A stretch of DNA of 64,000 bases. It comes from Massospora cicadina (lineage: Eukaryota > Entomophthoromycota > Entomophthoromycetes > Entomophthorales > Entomophthoraceae). The notes under the pieces are model-generated. The model ran no database searches. It saw only the letters and a list, made by a program, of their open reading frames with translations, and was not told the origin of the DNA. The position numbers and the translations under genes are program-made. Below, in pieces: positions 12,001 to 22,019 of the stretch; the stretch's first letter is position 1, and each line of letters begins with the position of its first letter. The stretch spans positions 248,001 through 312,000 of the forward strand of contig JAKSZP010007886.1 in NCBI GenBank assembly GCA_022478985.1, read 5' to 3'.

Positions 12001-13600
12001 TCATCCTTCCATAATTGTGGTTGGGATAGGAGGTCGTAGAGTTAATCCTCTTCAGGGTCAGTTTTAAAAAAGATGGGAAGCTGAGATAGGCAATCCACGT
12101 TTTGATGGATTGGCCCTGCTTGGTTGATAATGAAAAACTTATAATTTTAAAGTTTTAATGCACACCGGCCCAATCTCTCATTAGGGTCCTTCATTTGCTA
12201 TAGTTACCTTAAGGAAGCATGATTGGCTACAATAGTAAAATTCTTCTCGTATAAAAAGGGTTGGAAATTCTTAATGGCCGGTAATACCACCAAGCATTTT
12301 CATTCTTAATGTTATAAATACATTCAGCTTTAGATAAGGTCTTTCTGAAGTAGGCGATGGGATGGTCCACTAAATTCTCATCATGCTGAGATAATATGAC
12401 TCTGATGGCAATATCCTAGCATCAGTAAAGAGGAGGAAGGGTTATCAAAATTCAGATGAATAAGTTTTGGAGAGTGGGAGAGAGAGATGCATAGCAGATC
12501 AAAGACCTGCTGTTGCTCTTCTTTCCACTGAAAGGGTATTTCTTCAGTAGATACACCAGAGGCTCAGAGGTGTTTGCAATTGGGAGATAAATTGGCGATA
12601 ATAGCTACCATTCCTAGGAAAACTTGTACATCTCGTAGGGATTTAGGGGGGTCATAATAGCAATTGCCAAGACTTTATCATTTATTGGCAATATTCCACA
12701 TTTACTAACCTTATAACCCAAAAAATTCATCTCACTATGGAAGAAAGAGCATTTATATGGCTTTAGTTTTAACAATGATTTCCATAACCGCTGAAAGACT
12801 TGCCTGAGGTGATCTAGATTTTGAGAAAAGATCTCAAAAATGGTAATATCATCAAGATAAACTATTACGCAGAAGCGTTTTAAATCTCCTAGTAGTCCGT
12901 CCATAGTGCGTTGGAAAGTATCTGGGGCATTAAACACCCCTGAGGCATTTTAGTGGGCTCAAATAGTCCTTCACTTGGAATGAGAGTGCATTTTGCCCAA
13001 TCTTCTGGTGATAAATCTACTTACCATTATCCACTGGAAAGATCCATAACTGAGAACTAGGTGGACCCTGACATTAAGCGTAAAGAGTCATCTATAAGTG
13101 GCAGGGGGTAACTATCTTTGTGAGTGATAAAGTTGAGGTGGTGATAATCCATAACAACATGGTAACCATCATCATTTTTCTAAATTAATAAGAGTGGGGA
13201 AGCCCATGGACTTTTGGAAGGCACAAGTAAACCGGCCTCCTTTAGTTGCTGTAACTCTAAGGCCACTTGAGCTTTCTCCCTTTTGGCTTTTTAATATGGT
13301 TAGATTTATATGGAGGGTGACCCTCAGTTTTTTTATGAATTACCCCGGACATTTTCCCATAGTCACTTGTCCCTAGGAAAAAATATCGCCATACTCCTTG
13401 AGGAGCTCTCTGACATCCTGGCATTCATTCGAGGTAAGATTATCCCCAAACCTACTGTCAACCTAAGCTATGGTGGATGGGAGGATCAAATCCTAAATCT
13501 TGTAATGATCCAAAACGGTTACATTGGAAATACTCTTAATGGGACATAGCTTTACATAAGCGATATGGGCATGCCAAGGGACCTAGATAGATTTAGTGGT
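12000..13600 (-). pseudogene. C1 reverse transcriptase and RNase H, broken
   Basis: At 12614-12937 the frame reads FNAPDTFQRTMDGLLGDL, then VIVYLDDITIF with the YLDD box intact (about 12848-12859), then HLRQVFQRLWKSLLKLKPYKC and FLGYKVSKCGI. This is the palm and thumb of a Ty3/gypsy RT. The finger part to about 13330 and RNase H at about 12000-12600 can be followed only in short pieces between stops. The same blocks occur in C2 in the same order, where the YLDD has become YLSK. Confidence 0.8.
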
Positions 13601-14051
13601 TTAATTCCCTAATAGAAAAGAGATAGATTTCCCATAGACAGGATCCAAAATCCCCTGGCGGTCAACGCTTCCTTGATGGATGGGTTTGGGGGTCCACTAA
13701 GCTCCAAATTTGATTATAAGGGATAAGAATCTGAATCCCCATATCTACAATAACTTGTGAGCCTGAGGGTATTGTAATAGGATAGGGGCATACAGAGGGA
13801 TCCCATCTTTGCCATCCATAGCCTCCAGGGGTAACTTAGTTTTTTCCCATAAGACTTGGCACTTGATTTTGCAAAATAGAGGATGGGTATTTGAGGAAGC
13901 ATGTCCATTTTTTAGGGGTCCTTTATTTTTGACGAGGAGCTTTAATATTAACAGAATTTAATACCCTAGTAGGGATAGGTATTTTTCCTTGTGGTTGATG
14001 ATGCAGTTGTACTCCTGCATCAGTTGAACCACAATAAGCTACTCATAGTTA

Positions 14052-14290
14052 TCATTTTCTAGTGAGACAGCGGGGGAAGTAATTAATAACTTCCAAAAAT
14101 GAAGGTAAAACAGAATAGGCTCCTAAAGCCTTGTTAGACTGATTACATGCCATCCCATATTCAGCTTTGTGAATCAAGTCTTGAGCCATTTTTATCTTTT
14201 GGATAAGCCGAGAGGAGATAACAGTAACAGGAGAACCAGTGTCAATTATCACCAGGACTTTAACCTTGTGGACTACTACTTCAACTCAAA
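14052..14290 (-). pseudogene. C1 aspartic protease remnant
   Basis: The minus-strand frame shows VVHKVKVLVIIDTGSPVTVI with an intact DTG catalytic triplet, followed by SSRLIQKIKMAQDLIHKAEYGM and GAYSVLP. This matches the start of a retropepsin-like domain. The distal flap half falls into other frames toward 13950. It lies between the gag zinc knuckle (14684-14728) and RT, as expected. Confidence 0.75.
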
Positions 14291-14683
14291 CCACCAAAAA
14301 TCCAAATTGGGGGTTGATAGCTATAGGCTCTCATTTGGATTTGCAGTGAAGCAAGCGGAGGATTCTTCTGTGGCCAAGCTCAGGGTTTATCAATGCGTTT
14401 AAAAGTTTTATCTGCCAAGGATTGGCTTTCTATAGAAGAGGTGACCACCAAAATTTGTTTGGGTAACTGACCAATATAAAATTAAGAAAGCTGGAGGTTT
14501 TTATTTCCTTAAATAGATAGAGAGACTTGAACTTCTGATGGGGCAGCTAACATAAGACAACTGTAAGTACTGGGGAAACACCTAGAACTAGAACAAGGGT
14601 CTTGAGGCACTTGTTTCTATCAGCATAGGGAGCCTCTTCCCTATACTGAATGACCTTTTGCCAACTTACGTTGAAGGATGTGG

Positions 14684-14728
14684 ATGTCAGCTACAGTGTG
14701 GTTGCTTCTTAAGCAATGAGTGCAGTAT
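14684..14728 (-). other. C1 gag zinc-knuckle remnant
   Basis: The minus strand encodes YCTHCLRSNHTVADI, a C-x2-C-x4-H-x4-C nucleocapsid knuckle with the final Cys changed to Ile. C2 has the same segment (YCTH, TYTVDFFHVLQK) at 28640-28700. It marks the gag C-terminus, separated from the rest of gag by the E insertion. Confidence 0.7.
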
Positions 14729-15551
14729 AATTAAGGTGTAGGTGAATTGGGGCTGTAATGGCCAATACTTGGGACTGTGGCTTATTGATGTTGAAACGAG
14801 GTGGCCTGACAGGCTTATGTATTTTTATTTAACCAAGGTAAGCTTACCAGGGGACAGACATCACTGAAACTCAAAACCTAAAAATAAATCCTCACCAAAA
14901 AAAAGAACAAAACGCCCAAAATGAGTGGATGACACAAATAACTTGAACTTAACCTACCAGATGGGACAGCGGAAACCGCTTATCCCATCATGGCAGAAGG
15001 ATAGGGGGATCAGGGGGCTCATCCTCGGCCTCTACTTCATCCCAAAGCAGGGCACAGGTTACGGTGGAGAGCAGGGGCTTCAGGGCATCAGTGGATGTGA
15101 GGATATATTTCTGATGGTCGGGGTGGTATAAATACAGCCATTATATATAAGAGTTATAATGTATATGGCCAAAGCTAACTCAGCTTTTGTGCATGCGTCA
15201 GGTAACTTTATAAACGTGGCAATATTGGTGTGGGTAATCTCTGATTTGGGATTCTGCTATACCGCTGCTACGTGCTGGATAAAGTCATTGGCGACTTTGT
15301 GAGCTTCAATCAACATATTCTTTTGAACCTCATTGGCTTTGGAGGGAATAATGGGAGAAGGGATTCCTCCTGCAAGTATTGCCACTGATTTAGTGGCAGC
15401 TTTGTGGAGAGAACGACAATCTGTATTAGCCATTACTTCAACAGCCAGCTGGTGGTCGCCGCAGAATGTTTTGTCATTTTGCTGGGGGGTGTATAAATGA
15501 GGGGGTAGCTCACCGTCATGGTCAATAAACATAAACCACTCGATTTGTATA

Positions 15552-18500
15552 ATTTAAATTTATTGCTGGGAAGGCTGACCATGGGATGGACACTTCCGAA
15601 TATGACTCAGGAAAAACAAACTTAGTACCAGGGGAGGCACCCCAGAGAAGCGATGCTATCTCTTGTTGCCAGTGGGAACGCCACTTTTGGGGGGGGGAGG
15701 GGACGTGTGAAGGGGCCGTAGCCACTATTGAGCACGTGTGGAGGAAGGAATCTGATTTGATGAACCAGACTGGGAACCAGGAGGAGACCAGCTGTTGGCG
15801 ACACGGTGGGAGGTATTCAAACATCCACGCTTGAAAGTGGTCCACCAAATGAGACCAGAATCTGTGGACAGTTTCTGGGAGGGTGGGGGTGGAGCCTGCG
15901 ATGGCATCTAAGACAATCGTGTGGATGGTCCACATGGCGATTGCAACCACCAGAGCACAGAGGGAGGGTGGAAGGGAGGAGGCCATTGATAGAGCAAACA
16001 TATCTCTTGACAGACTGAAGGGATGCGTTTGATCCTGGCCCAGCAGACGTTGAACTTCGCGCCATATCACTTTAGAGGTGGGGCACTTCTCCAGGCGGTG
16101 GAACAGCGTTCTATACTGGCCACACACGACACCGGATGAGTGTAAAGCGTTAGAGTGCTCAGCTGTATGGTACACCCACCTCAGGAAGCGCCACACATGG
16201 GAGCGGACTTGAGGCTGCAACAGAGGATGGTGTGCATATTTCCAGATAGTTTTTTGGGTCTCAGTGGAATAAGGGATGTCCATCATGTCCAGGTAGTCTA
16301 CCCTGGATAGGACATGGGGCTGAATGGGGATCACGCCATCATGGATGGGTAGCCCCTGTACCTCTTGTGTGAACTGAGGAGAGGGGCGGCCTCTTCAGGT
16401 TTTATGTCCGCTAATATGAATTCTCCACTCTGCGCTTCACATGGAGAGTAGGATTCATTTGTAGTGGGTTTTAGTCCCGTGAGGACCTGTGGCCGATGTG
16501 TGTGATGCGAGGTATTTCATCAGGGAGTGGGGGTTTGATGGATTGTTGAGGCCCAAGGCTCGGGAGAAGTTGGAGTGGGCCGCGGGACCAGTGTTGGGAT
16601 GGGAGTGTGGGTGTGGTGACGGCCACGATCCAGGTGCCCAGGATCTTGGCAGCATGGGCTTTGAAGTCAAGCAGGCCCATGCCACCTTGATGATGAGGGC
16701 CAAACATGACCTCTAGCCGTACTGGTGGAGGGCGGCCTGACCAAAGCCATCCTTGCAGCAAGGCATACAGGGATTTGAAGAAGCTTGGGAGAAGGATGGC
16801 GGGCTCCAAACCAGACTTTGGATAGGAGCATAGAGTTGGCAAGAACAACCCTGCCAGTGAGGGTAGTAGGGTGGGCTCTGAGAGAGGCGATTCGCTTCGT
16901 CACGTTGTCCAGTATACGGCACTCCATTACTAATGACGTGTATCCGCCTGCCTCCATCCACACGCCCAGATGGCGCACCAGTCCTATGGTAGGGCGTGGC
17001 GCGAAGGGGAGCACCAGTGGAGTGGTGTGTGTTGAGTTAGTAAGGCATGGGCGTGGGCGAGCAGATGGGCCAGGTTGGGAACTAATTTCTGGGGCCCAGC
17101 AGTTCTGAAACTGACCAAGGAGGATGATTTCGGTTTTGGAGGCGTTCAGTGTCACGTTGCTTACCCAGGAATATTCCTGGATGAGGGCTTCAAGCGCGCG
17201 TGCATCTTTATTATTAGACACCCCCACCACGTAGCCATCTGCAAATGCCATCCTCTTGACTGGGGTTTGGCCTGGCACATGGACCCCAGTGAGTTGGGCA
17301 TTCACATTTCGCAGTAGTGGGTCAAGGCTGAAGTTGTATAAGAGTGGGCTGAGGGGGTCCCCTTGTCGCAAGCCCTTTGAGGGCGGACTACTTCCGTTAT
17401 GAAGTCTGGGCCACGCACTGCCATTGTTGCAGATTCTGTGAGCAGCATCACCCAGTTGATGAAGCGGGGGTAGGCGGAATTGATGGAGGCAGGCCCTTAG
17501 GTATTCCCAGTTTACTCTATCATAGGCCTTTTGTTGGCCCAAGAATACCAGTGCTCCTGAGGCTGTGGACTGACATGCATTAGCCACAGAGTGCATGTTA
17601 TCCCAAATCGACCTTCTGGGGATAATAAAAATTGTTCTGAGGAGATGGTGGCAGATGCTACAGTCCCTAAACGGCTAGCCATTCATTTGTTAAAATTTTG
17701 GTGTCTGTGTTTGTTAAAGAAATGGGGCGCCAGTTGGCTAAGTTAAGCTTATCCCCTTTCTTGAAGAGTGTGACAGTAAAGGCCTCATGTCCTCCTGGTA
17801 GGAGGCGCGTTTCCAACAGGCTTTGGTTGAGTGAGGCTAGCAGCAGTGGGGATATATATTTAAAATATTTTTTGTAGAACTCATATGGAATGCCATCTGG
17901 GCCTGGGCATTTTCGGTTTGGCGCACCGCGAATGGCTGTCCAAAATTCGTTCGGAGTAATTAAATTCATTATTTCCGGGTATCAGAAAATGGTGCAGATA
18001 TGAGCTCAGTCGAGAAATTCCGCCATTTCGGCCATCTGAATTGGTTCAGCTCAGTATAATTCAGAGTAATATTTTTGCATTTTAATTGCCACTTTGGCCA
18101 GTGCATCCACAATAGAATTATCCAATCTTCGCACCTGTGTGCAGGCCACACTCTGGCATAGTGCGAAAATTTTTTAAAGAAATATGCGGTGCACTTGTCA
18201 CCTTTAGTGATGCGTGTGGCCCTGTATAGGACACAAACCCAATGTTTGTGTTGCCTTTTGAGTGCGTTGAGGTGGGCGGCTGCCTCCGCCCACTTCCAGC
18301 CCCATGCAGGGCTGTATCCTGTAGCTGGAATGTTGGACTCCAAGTGGGCCAATTCTACCAGAGCATGCGAGATAATTGCTGATGTGGCTCGTGAGCATCT
18401 GGAGGAGAGATGGTGATAGTGGCGGATGGTGTCCTCTTTGAAAGTTGCCCATGTGGAAATGGGGTCTGCGCAAAATGGTGCAACAAACAATTTTGCCAAA

Positions 18501-19298
18501 GTTGCCTCTTCCACCCATGTAGAAAATCCTGGCGACGCGTGCTCAGGGGGCGGATTTTTCACCAATGTGGGGCCTTAGCAACTGTGACCGGTAGGTGGTA
18601 GGTTATCAAGACCAGTCAGTGGTCAGAGAATTCCATTTTCGTTGTTTTGAAGTGTGAGATGTGGGGTTGGAATTTCGTTGGCATTAGAATAAGGTCGATG
18701 CGGGTCATGGACCTTAATTGGCCATTGTGGATGTGGGGATGTGTCATGTTTTTGAGCAGCTGGGCATGTTGCAGCAGCACATCCATTAACAAGGGTGGCC
18801 TTTAGAACGCGTAGTTCTACGTGACCCTGTGGGGTGTGGGGTGAGGGAGGCCACCAGTCCGTTGGTGAGGTTAGCCAACAGTTCATGTCGCTGACTAAGA
18901 AAAATCAGGGGGTAGCGGGAGGGATTTGACTGATGAGAAAAATTCCCAATGCTCATGTGCACCGTTTGGGGCATAGATGTTGACGATTGCATGTGCTACG
19001 TTGGCCCATGAGAAGGTGACGATGAGCACATGGCCATTTAAGAATGTTTCTGAGGATGTGAATTTGAAAAAATTATTTTTCTGAATTAGCACCCCACAGT
19101 GCTTTGACCAAAAGGATAGGGATGAGAGGAGCATTGTTTTCCAAGCTTCCTCAGAACCTCATGGACAGTGGGACTCCTGGATGGCCAGGATATCCACGGG
19201 TAAATTGTGTTGTAAAAAACTCAGTTTCCTAGCCCAGGATGGGGAGGCCTTGAGTCCGGCGATATTCAGCATCCCTAGAGTGAAGGTTTCCCCCATCG
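15552..19298 (-). pseudogene. B1 ORF2: APE endonuclease, reverse transcriptase, zf-RVT
   Basis: The start is ATG at about 19296 (MGETFTLGMLNIAG), a few bases after the ORF1 stop. The endonuclease (to about 18620) shows ILAIQESHC, then MNCW in the place of GDMN (here SDMN), RIDLIL and FSDH, the usual APE motifs. RT runs from about 17970 to 16670: KCPGPDGIPYEFYKKY, NWRPISL, QQKAYDRVNW, GLRQGDPLSPLLYNF, and FADG at 17234-17245, where FADD is expected, so the catalytic pair is broken. The tail has CGQYRTLFHRLEKC (16081-16130), like zf-RVT. Several stops and frameshifts occur (for example near 19150, 17969 and 16340), so it is inactive. Confidence 0.88.
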
Positions 19299-19302
19299 CA
19301 CC

Positions 19303-20710
19303 TTAGGTGTGAGGGGGTGGGCCCCTGGGCCCACCAGCCTCTTCTAGGTCCCCATGGGCTTTCACAGCAGCGTGGGTGTTAGCAGCAACACTATCAGAGT
19401 TTTTGTTGATTTTTGTGGAAAGAGTCACGTTGGCTTTGGCCTTCACTTTTTGTTTTCCCGACGTCGGACAAATTTTTTGTGGTGCGGATGAGTTCAGTGC
19501 ACCATTGAGCAGGTCAAAAATTTTTTTTTCAGTTGGGATAGGTCCCAAGTTAGTTTCAACCGGTGCTTGGGTGCAACGATTGGGTGAGATCAAATCTCCC
19601 ATCAGATCCTTAGATTGAGTGGCCCGCTCAGCATGGGCTTCCCAATCTTATTGGGTGATGGATTCCTGAGTTGCTTCCGCTGCAAAGGTCTCCATGTCCT
19701 CCTGGCGTTGTGAGTGTGGGATGGCGGTGGTGGCCTTGGCCGCTTCCTTGGCTGCAGCCCTATGGGCCTGCTTGGCCTTCTTCTGCTCCTGCGGGGAGAT
19801 AGGCTTTACCAATAGGTAGCAGCCTTGTGCTCCCCACGGGAAAGCCTCCTTGGTGCTTGCAGTTGGTTTGTAGTGCGCCTCTCTGCTGTCCATGGCCGCC
19901 GAGGGGTGCTCTTGGAATGTGACGCCCTCCTTGATGTGGCATGCGTGCACCTTATGGCTGAATGCATCACATTGGGTGCAAATGGGGGCGCGCTGTCCAT
20001 GGTTACCCGGAATGGGTGGGTGGTATGCCCGCAATATCAATAAAAGTGGAGTGCAGGATCTGGGTTAGGTCCTTTGCAATCTCCTCAGTTGGGGTCAGAA
20101 CTGCGATGGCTTTGCTGGTGCACAGGTGTGGCATCAGCGTGAAGCGTTGCATTTTAAAAGATTGTATTTCGCCATATATGGCGAGACCATCTTTCAGGTG
20201 TTGCTCCAAATTGTCACGTTTTACCGTAGTAGGCAAAAAGTCAAACGTGAGGAAAATTTGGTTTGATTTTGTCCACCTGGTGCATTTGGTTTCGACGACC
20301 TGTTGCCCTTTGGGGAGGTCGACCACTATGCGCACCGCTGCAGCCTCATCTGCTGCTTTTTTGCTTTTGAAACCTAGGTCCAGCCAACCGCGCAACATGG
20401 AGTGAGGTACAACGTACACCGCGGTTTGGAAAACTTTGTGTACATCTTCACAAAAGTTTTCCCATAAGGCCGTTTTTTTTATGTCCAGATACACACGGAC
20501 TCCAAATTCCACCGGTGAAAGTGGCTGGGAGTGTGGCGTGTTGATGTACTGGTTGCATCGTGCTTGCCACGTGAGTATCTCCGGGAAAATTGTGACCGCC
20601 AGTTTTTTAAGATTTTTGTCTATTCCACCAGATTCTCCGGGGCATTTTTGAACGTTGGAGGCCGCGGGCCTTCCACCTGCTCCTCTTACCTTGCTTGCCC
20701 AACTGCTCCC
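19303..20710 (-). pseudogene. B1 ORF1: RNA-binding protein with CCHC knuckle
   Basis: The frame is readable from about 20705 (ASKVRGAGGRPAASN) to 20003, then after a stop or shift through the knuckle ICTQCDAFSHKVHAC (19939-19980, C-x2-C-x4-H-x4-C), then a Lys/Ala-rich coiled stretch (KKAKQAHRAAAKEAAKA). A TAA at about 19648 interrupts before the end at 19303 (GPRGPPPHT). No clear initiating ATG is seen upstream of 20512. The central part resembles the single-domain ORF1p seen in E and in B2. It would coat LINE RNA. Its stop lies about 5 bases before the ORF2 ATG, so ORF2 is probably translated by reinitiation. Confidence 0.85.
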
Positions 20711-22019
20711 TGAAATGGGCGCAGACTAATCTCCTCTGTGAGATTATCAAACTAGATTCAGTCTTGAATTGAATAGGTTGCAATAGTGATCACAACGAGA
20801 AAGAAAAGTTTTTCCTCGATTTGTATATTGCAGTCCTCAATTATATTCCTGAACTCATCAATTTCAGCCAATAGATCCCAAGGATTTTAATTGATTTGAA
20901 TCGGGGAGTCAGCATATTCCTGAGGTTTAGTTGGTTCATTGGAGGATGCCTGGGATTGAACTGGGGTCCAATCCTGTGCTTGATTGGAGGGAGTGTTTGT
21001 GGCACTGGGGCGAGAAGGAGGCTGATTGGTGGCTGCTGGTACAGCTACAGCAACAGGCTTTGGGGGAGGGGGAGGTAGGATCATACTTCATACTGAGGCT
21101 GGCATGGGTTGGGCGGCGGATTGGAAGCTGGCAGACAAAAATTCAGAGCCATCAGAAGCAGCTAGGGATGGGCACTTGCATTTTGAATGGTCCAACTCGA
21201 ATCAGGATGGACAGATCGTCCATCCACCCTTGATGTGGGGAACGGATGGTCAGGGGCAGAGGGATGATGGCGTGAGGGGGAATCAACGAGGCAATTTTAT
21301 CTGATGAAGGGCTGATTGTGGCATATACCCAAGGCCCAGTGAGGCGTGTGGCCCCATTTGGGACCTCAAATTGCAAGAAGGGGTTGGAGCCATAGGCTGC
21401 CAAACCTTCCATCAGCTCCTGGTGGAATACCTCAGGGGGAAGGTGGGTGGGCAAACCAGAGAACTGAACCACTAAAGTGGTATCCGCTGGGAGCTGGGTC
21501 CAAATTGTGGGGAGAGTGGTACCCTGAAAAACCAAGGGCACAGTTGCCGCAGTGGCAGCGTCAGCTTCACAGATGAAGATAAGATTAAAGTAACCCTTAT
21601 AGTGGCGGAAGTTAATAAAACCAGCGGGATACATCACCACCTGAGTCATTTCCATAATGGCTTGGTTGTGGTAGTGGAGAAGTTTCTCATAGTCAATCCT
21701 AAGGCTGAAACACATGTTGTTCCAGGGGAGCACCAGGGGGCAACGGGGCACTGCTTGGGTTTGAGCGAGGTGGCTGTTAAGATCCTTGGGAGGAATAATC
21801 ATCCCAGGGGTTTGGTATGACTTGGTGAGCCAGTCCAAGCGCGTTTTCCTATCTGATGGAAAACGGTGGGGGAGTTTCACCGCTGCCCCACACTGGGGCA
21901 GCCGGTGAGGAATATGAGGACATCAGATCAAAATTTATGGCAGGTAATCGAGATTTACTTTTTTCCACATAATTTGCTCAGAAAGTTACGCTGAGCGAGA
22001 AGGCCTGACAGGTATATGT

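Larger units (their letters stand above)
15539..20827 (-). mobile_element. B1: full-length APE-type LINE
   Basis: The element is 15552-20814 (5263 bp), flanked by the exact 13-bp duplication CTCGATTTGTATA (15539-15551 and 20815-20827). It lies on the minus strand and carries ORF1 with a CCHC knuckle, then ORF2 with endonuclease, RT and a zinc-binding tail. Its 3' end reads GCAATAAATTTAAAT, so the tail is AATAAA-like and not a long poly(A). A second copy (B2) has the same ends at 44172 and 49421, which fixes both borders. B1 is visibly richer in G+C than its surroundings and keeps the longest open frames in the window, so it is probably the younger copy. Confidence 0.93.
15000..21880 (-). pseudogene. 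E ORF: LINE ORF1-like protein, split by LINE B1
   Basis: The frame starts near 21880 and runs to 21152 (about 240 codons), shifts once, and passes a Pro-rich linker (PPPPPKPVAVAVP, near 21070). It reaches the B1 insertion at 20815 and resumes on the far side at 15551 without losing frame: NIQIE at the right edge joins WFMFIDHDGELPP at the left. It then goes to about 15000 and ends in EDEPPDPPILLP. Total is about 540 codons with a handful of stops or shifts. The segment HQELMEGLAAYG parallels EQHLKDGLAIYG in LINE B1 ORF1, and the flanking blocks align in order, so it is an ORF1p relative, presumably RNA-binding. No zinc knuckle is seen, unlike B1. Confidence 0.65.
14803..22019 (-). mobile_element. 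E: ORF1-only (half-LINE) retroposon with target duplication
   Basis: E itself is 14821-22001 and is flanked by GGCCTGACAGGCTTATGT (14803-14820) and GGCCTGACAGGTATATGT (22002-22019), 16 of 18 matching. At this point C1 and C2 are otherwise collinear, which proves an insertion into C1 gag. On the minus strand E ends in TTGGTTAAATAAAAAT, an A-rich 3' end with no LTR, as expected for target-primed retroposition. Without LINE B1 and its duplicated target, E is 1905 bp. It contains one long ORF with LINE ORF1 similarity and no RT. Its last 45 or so bases match the 3' tail of the SINE at 50232-50520. Confidence 0.8.

Noticed and set aside
15586..18601. Plus-strand open frames of 60-107 codons across LINE B1
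   Set aside because: They lie opposite ORF2, whose minus-strand frames carry endonuclease, RT and zinc-tail motifs. Open antisense frames are expected in this G+C-richer stretch.
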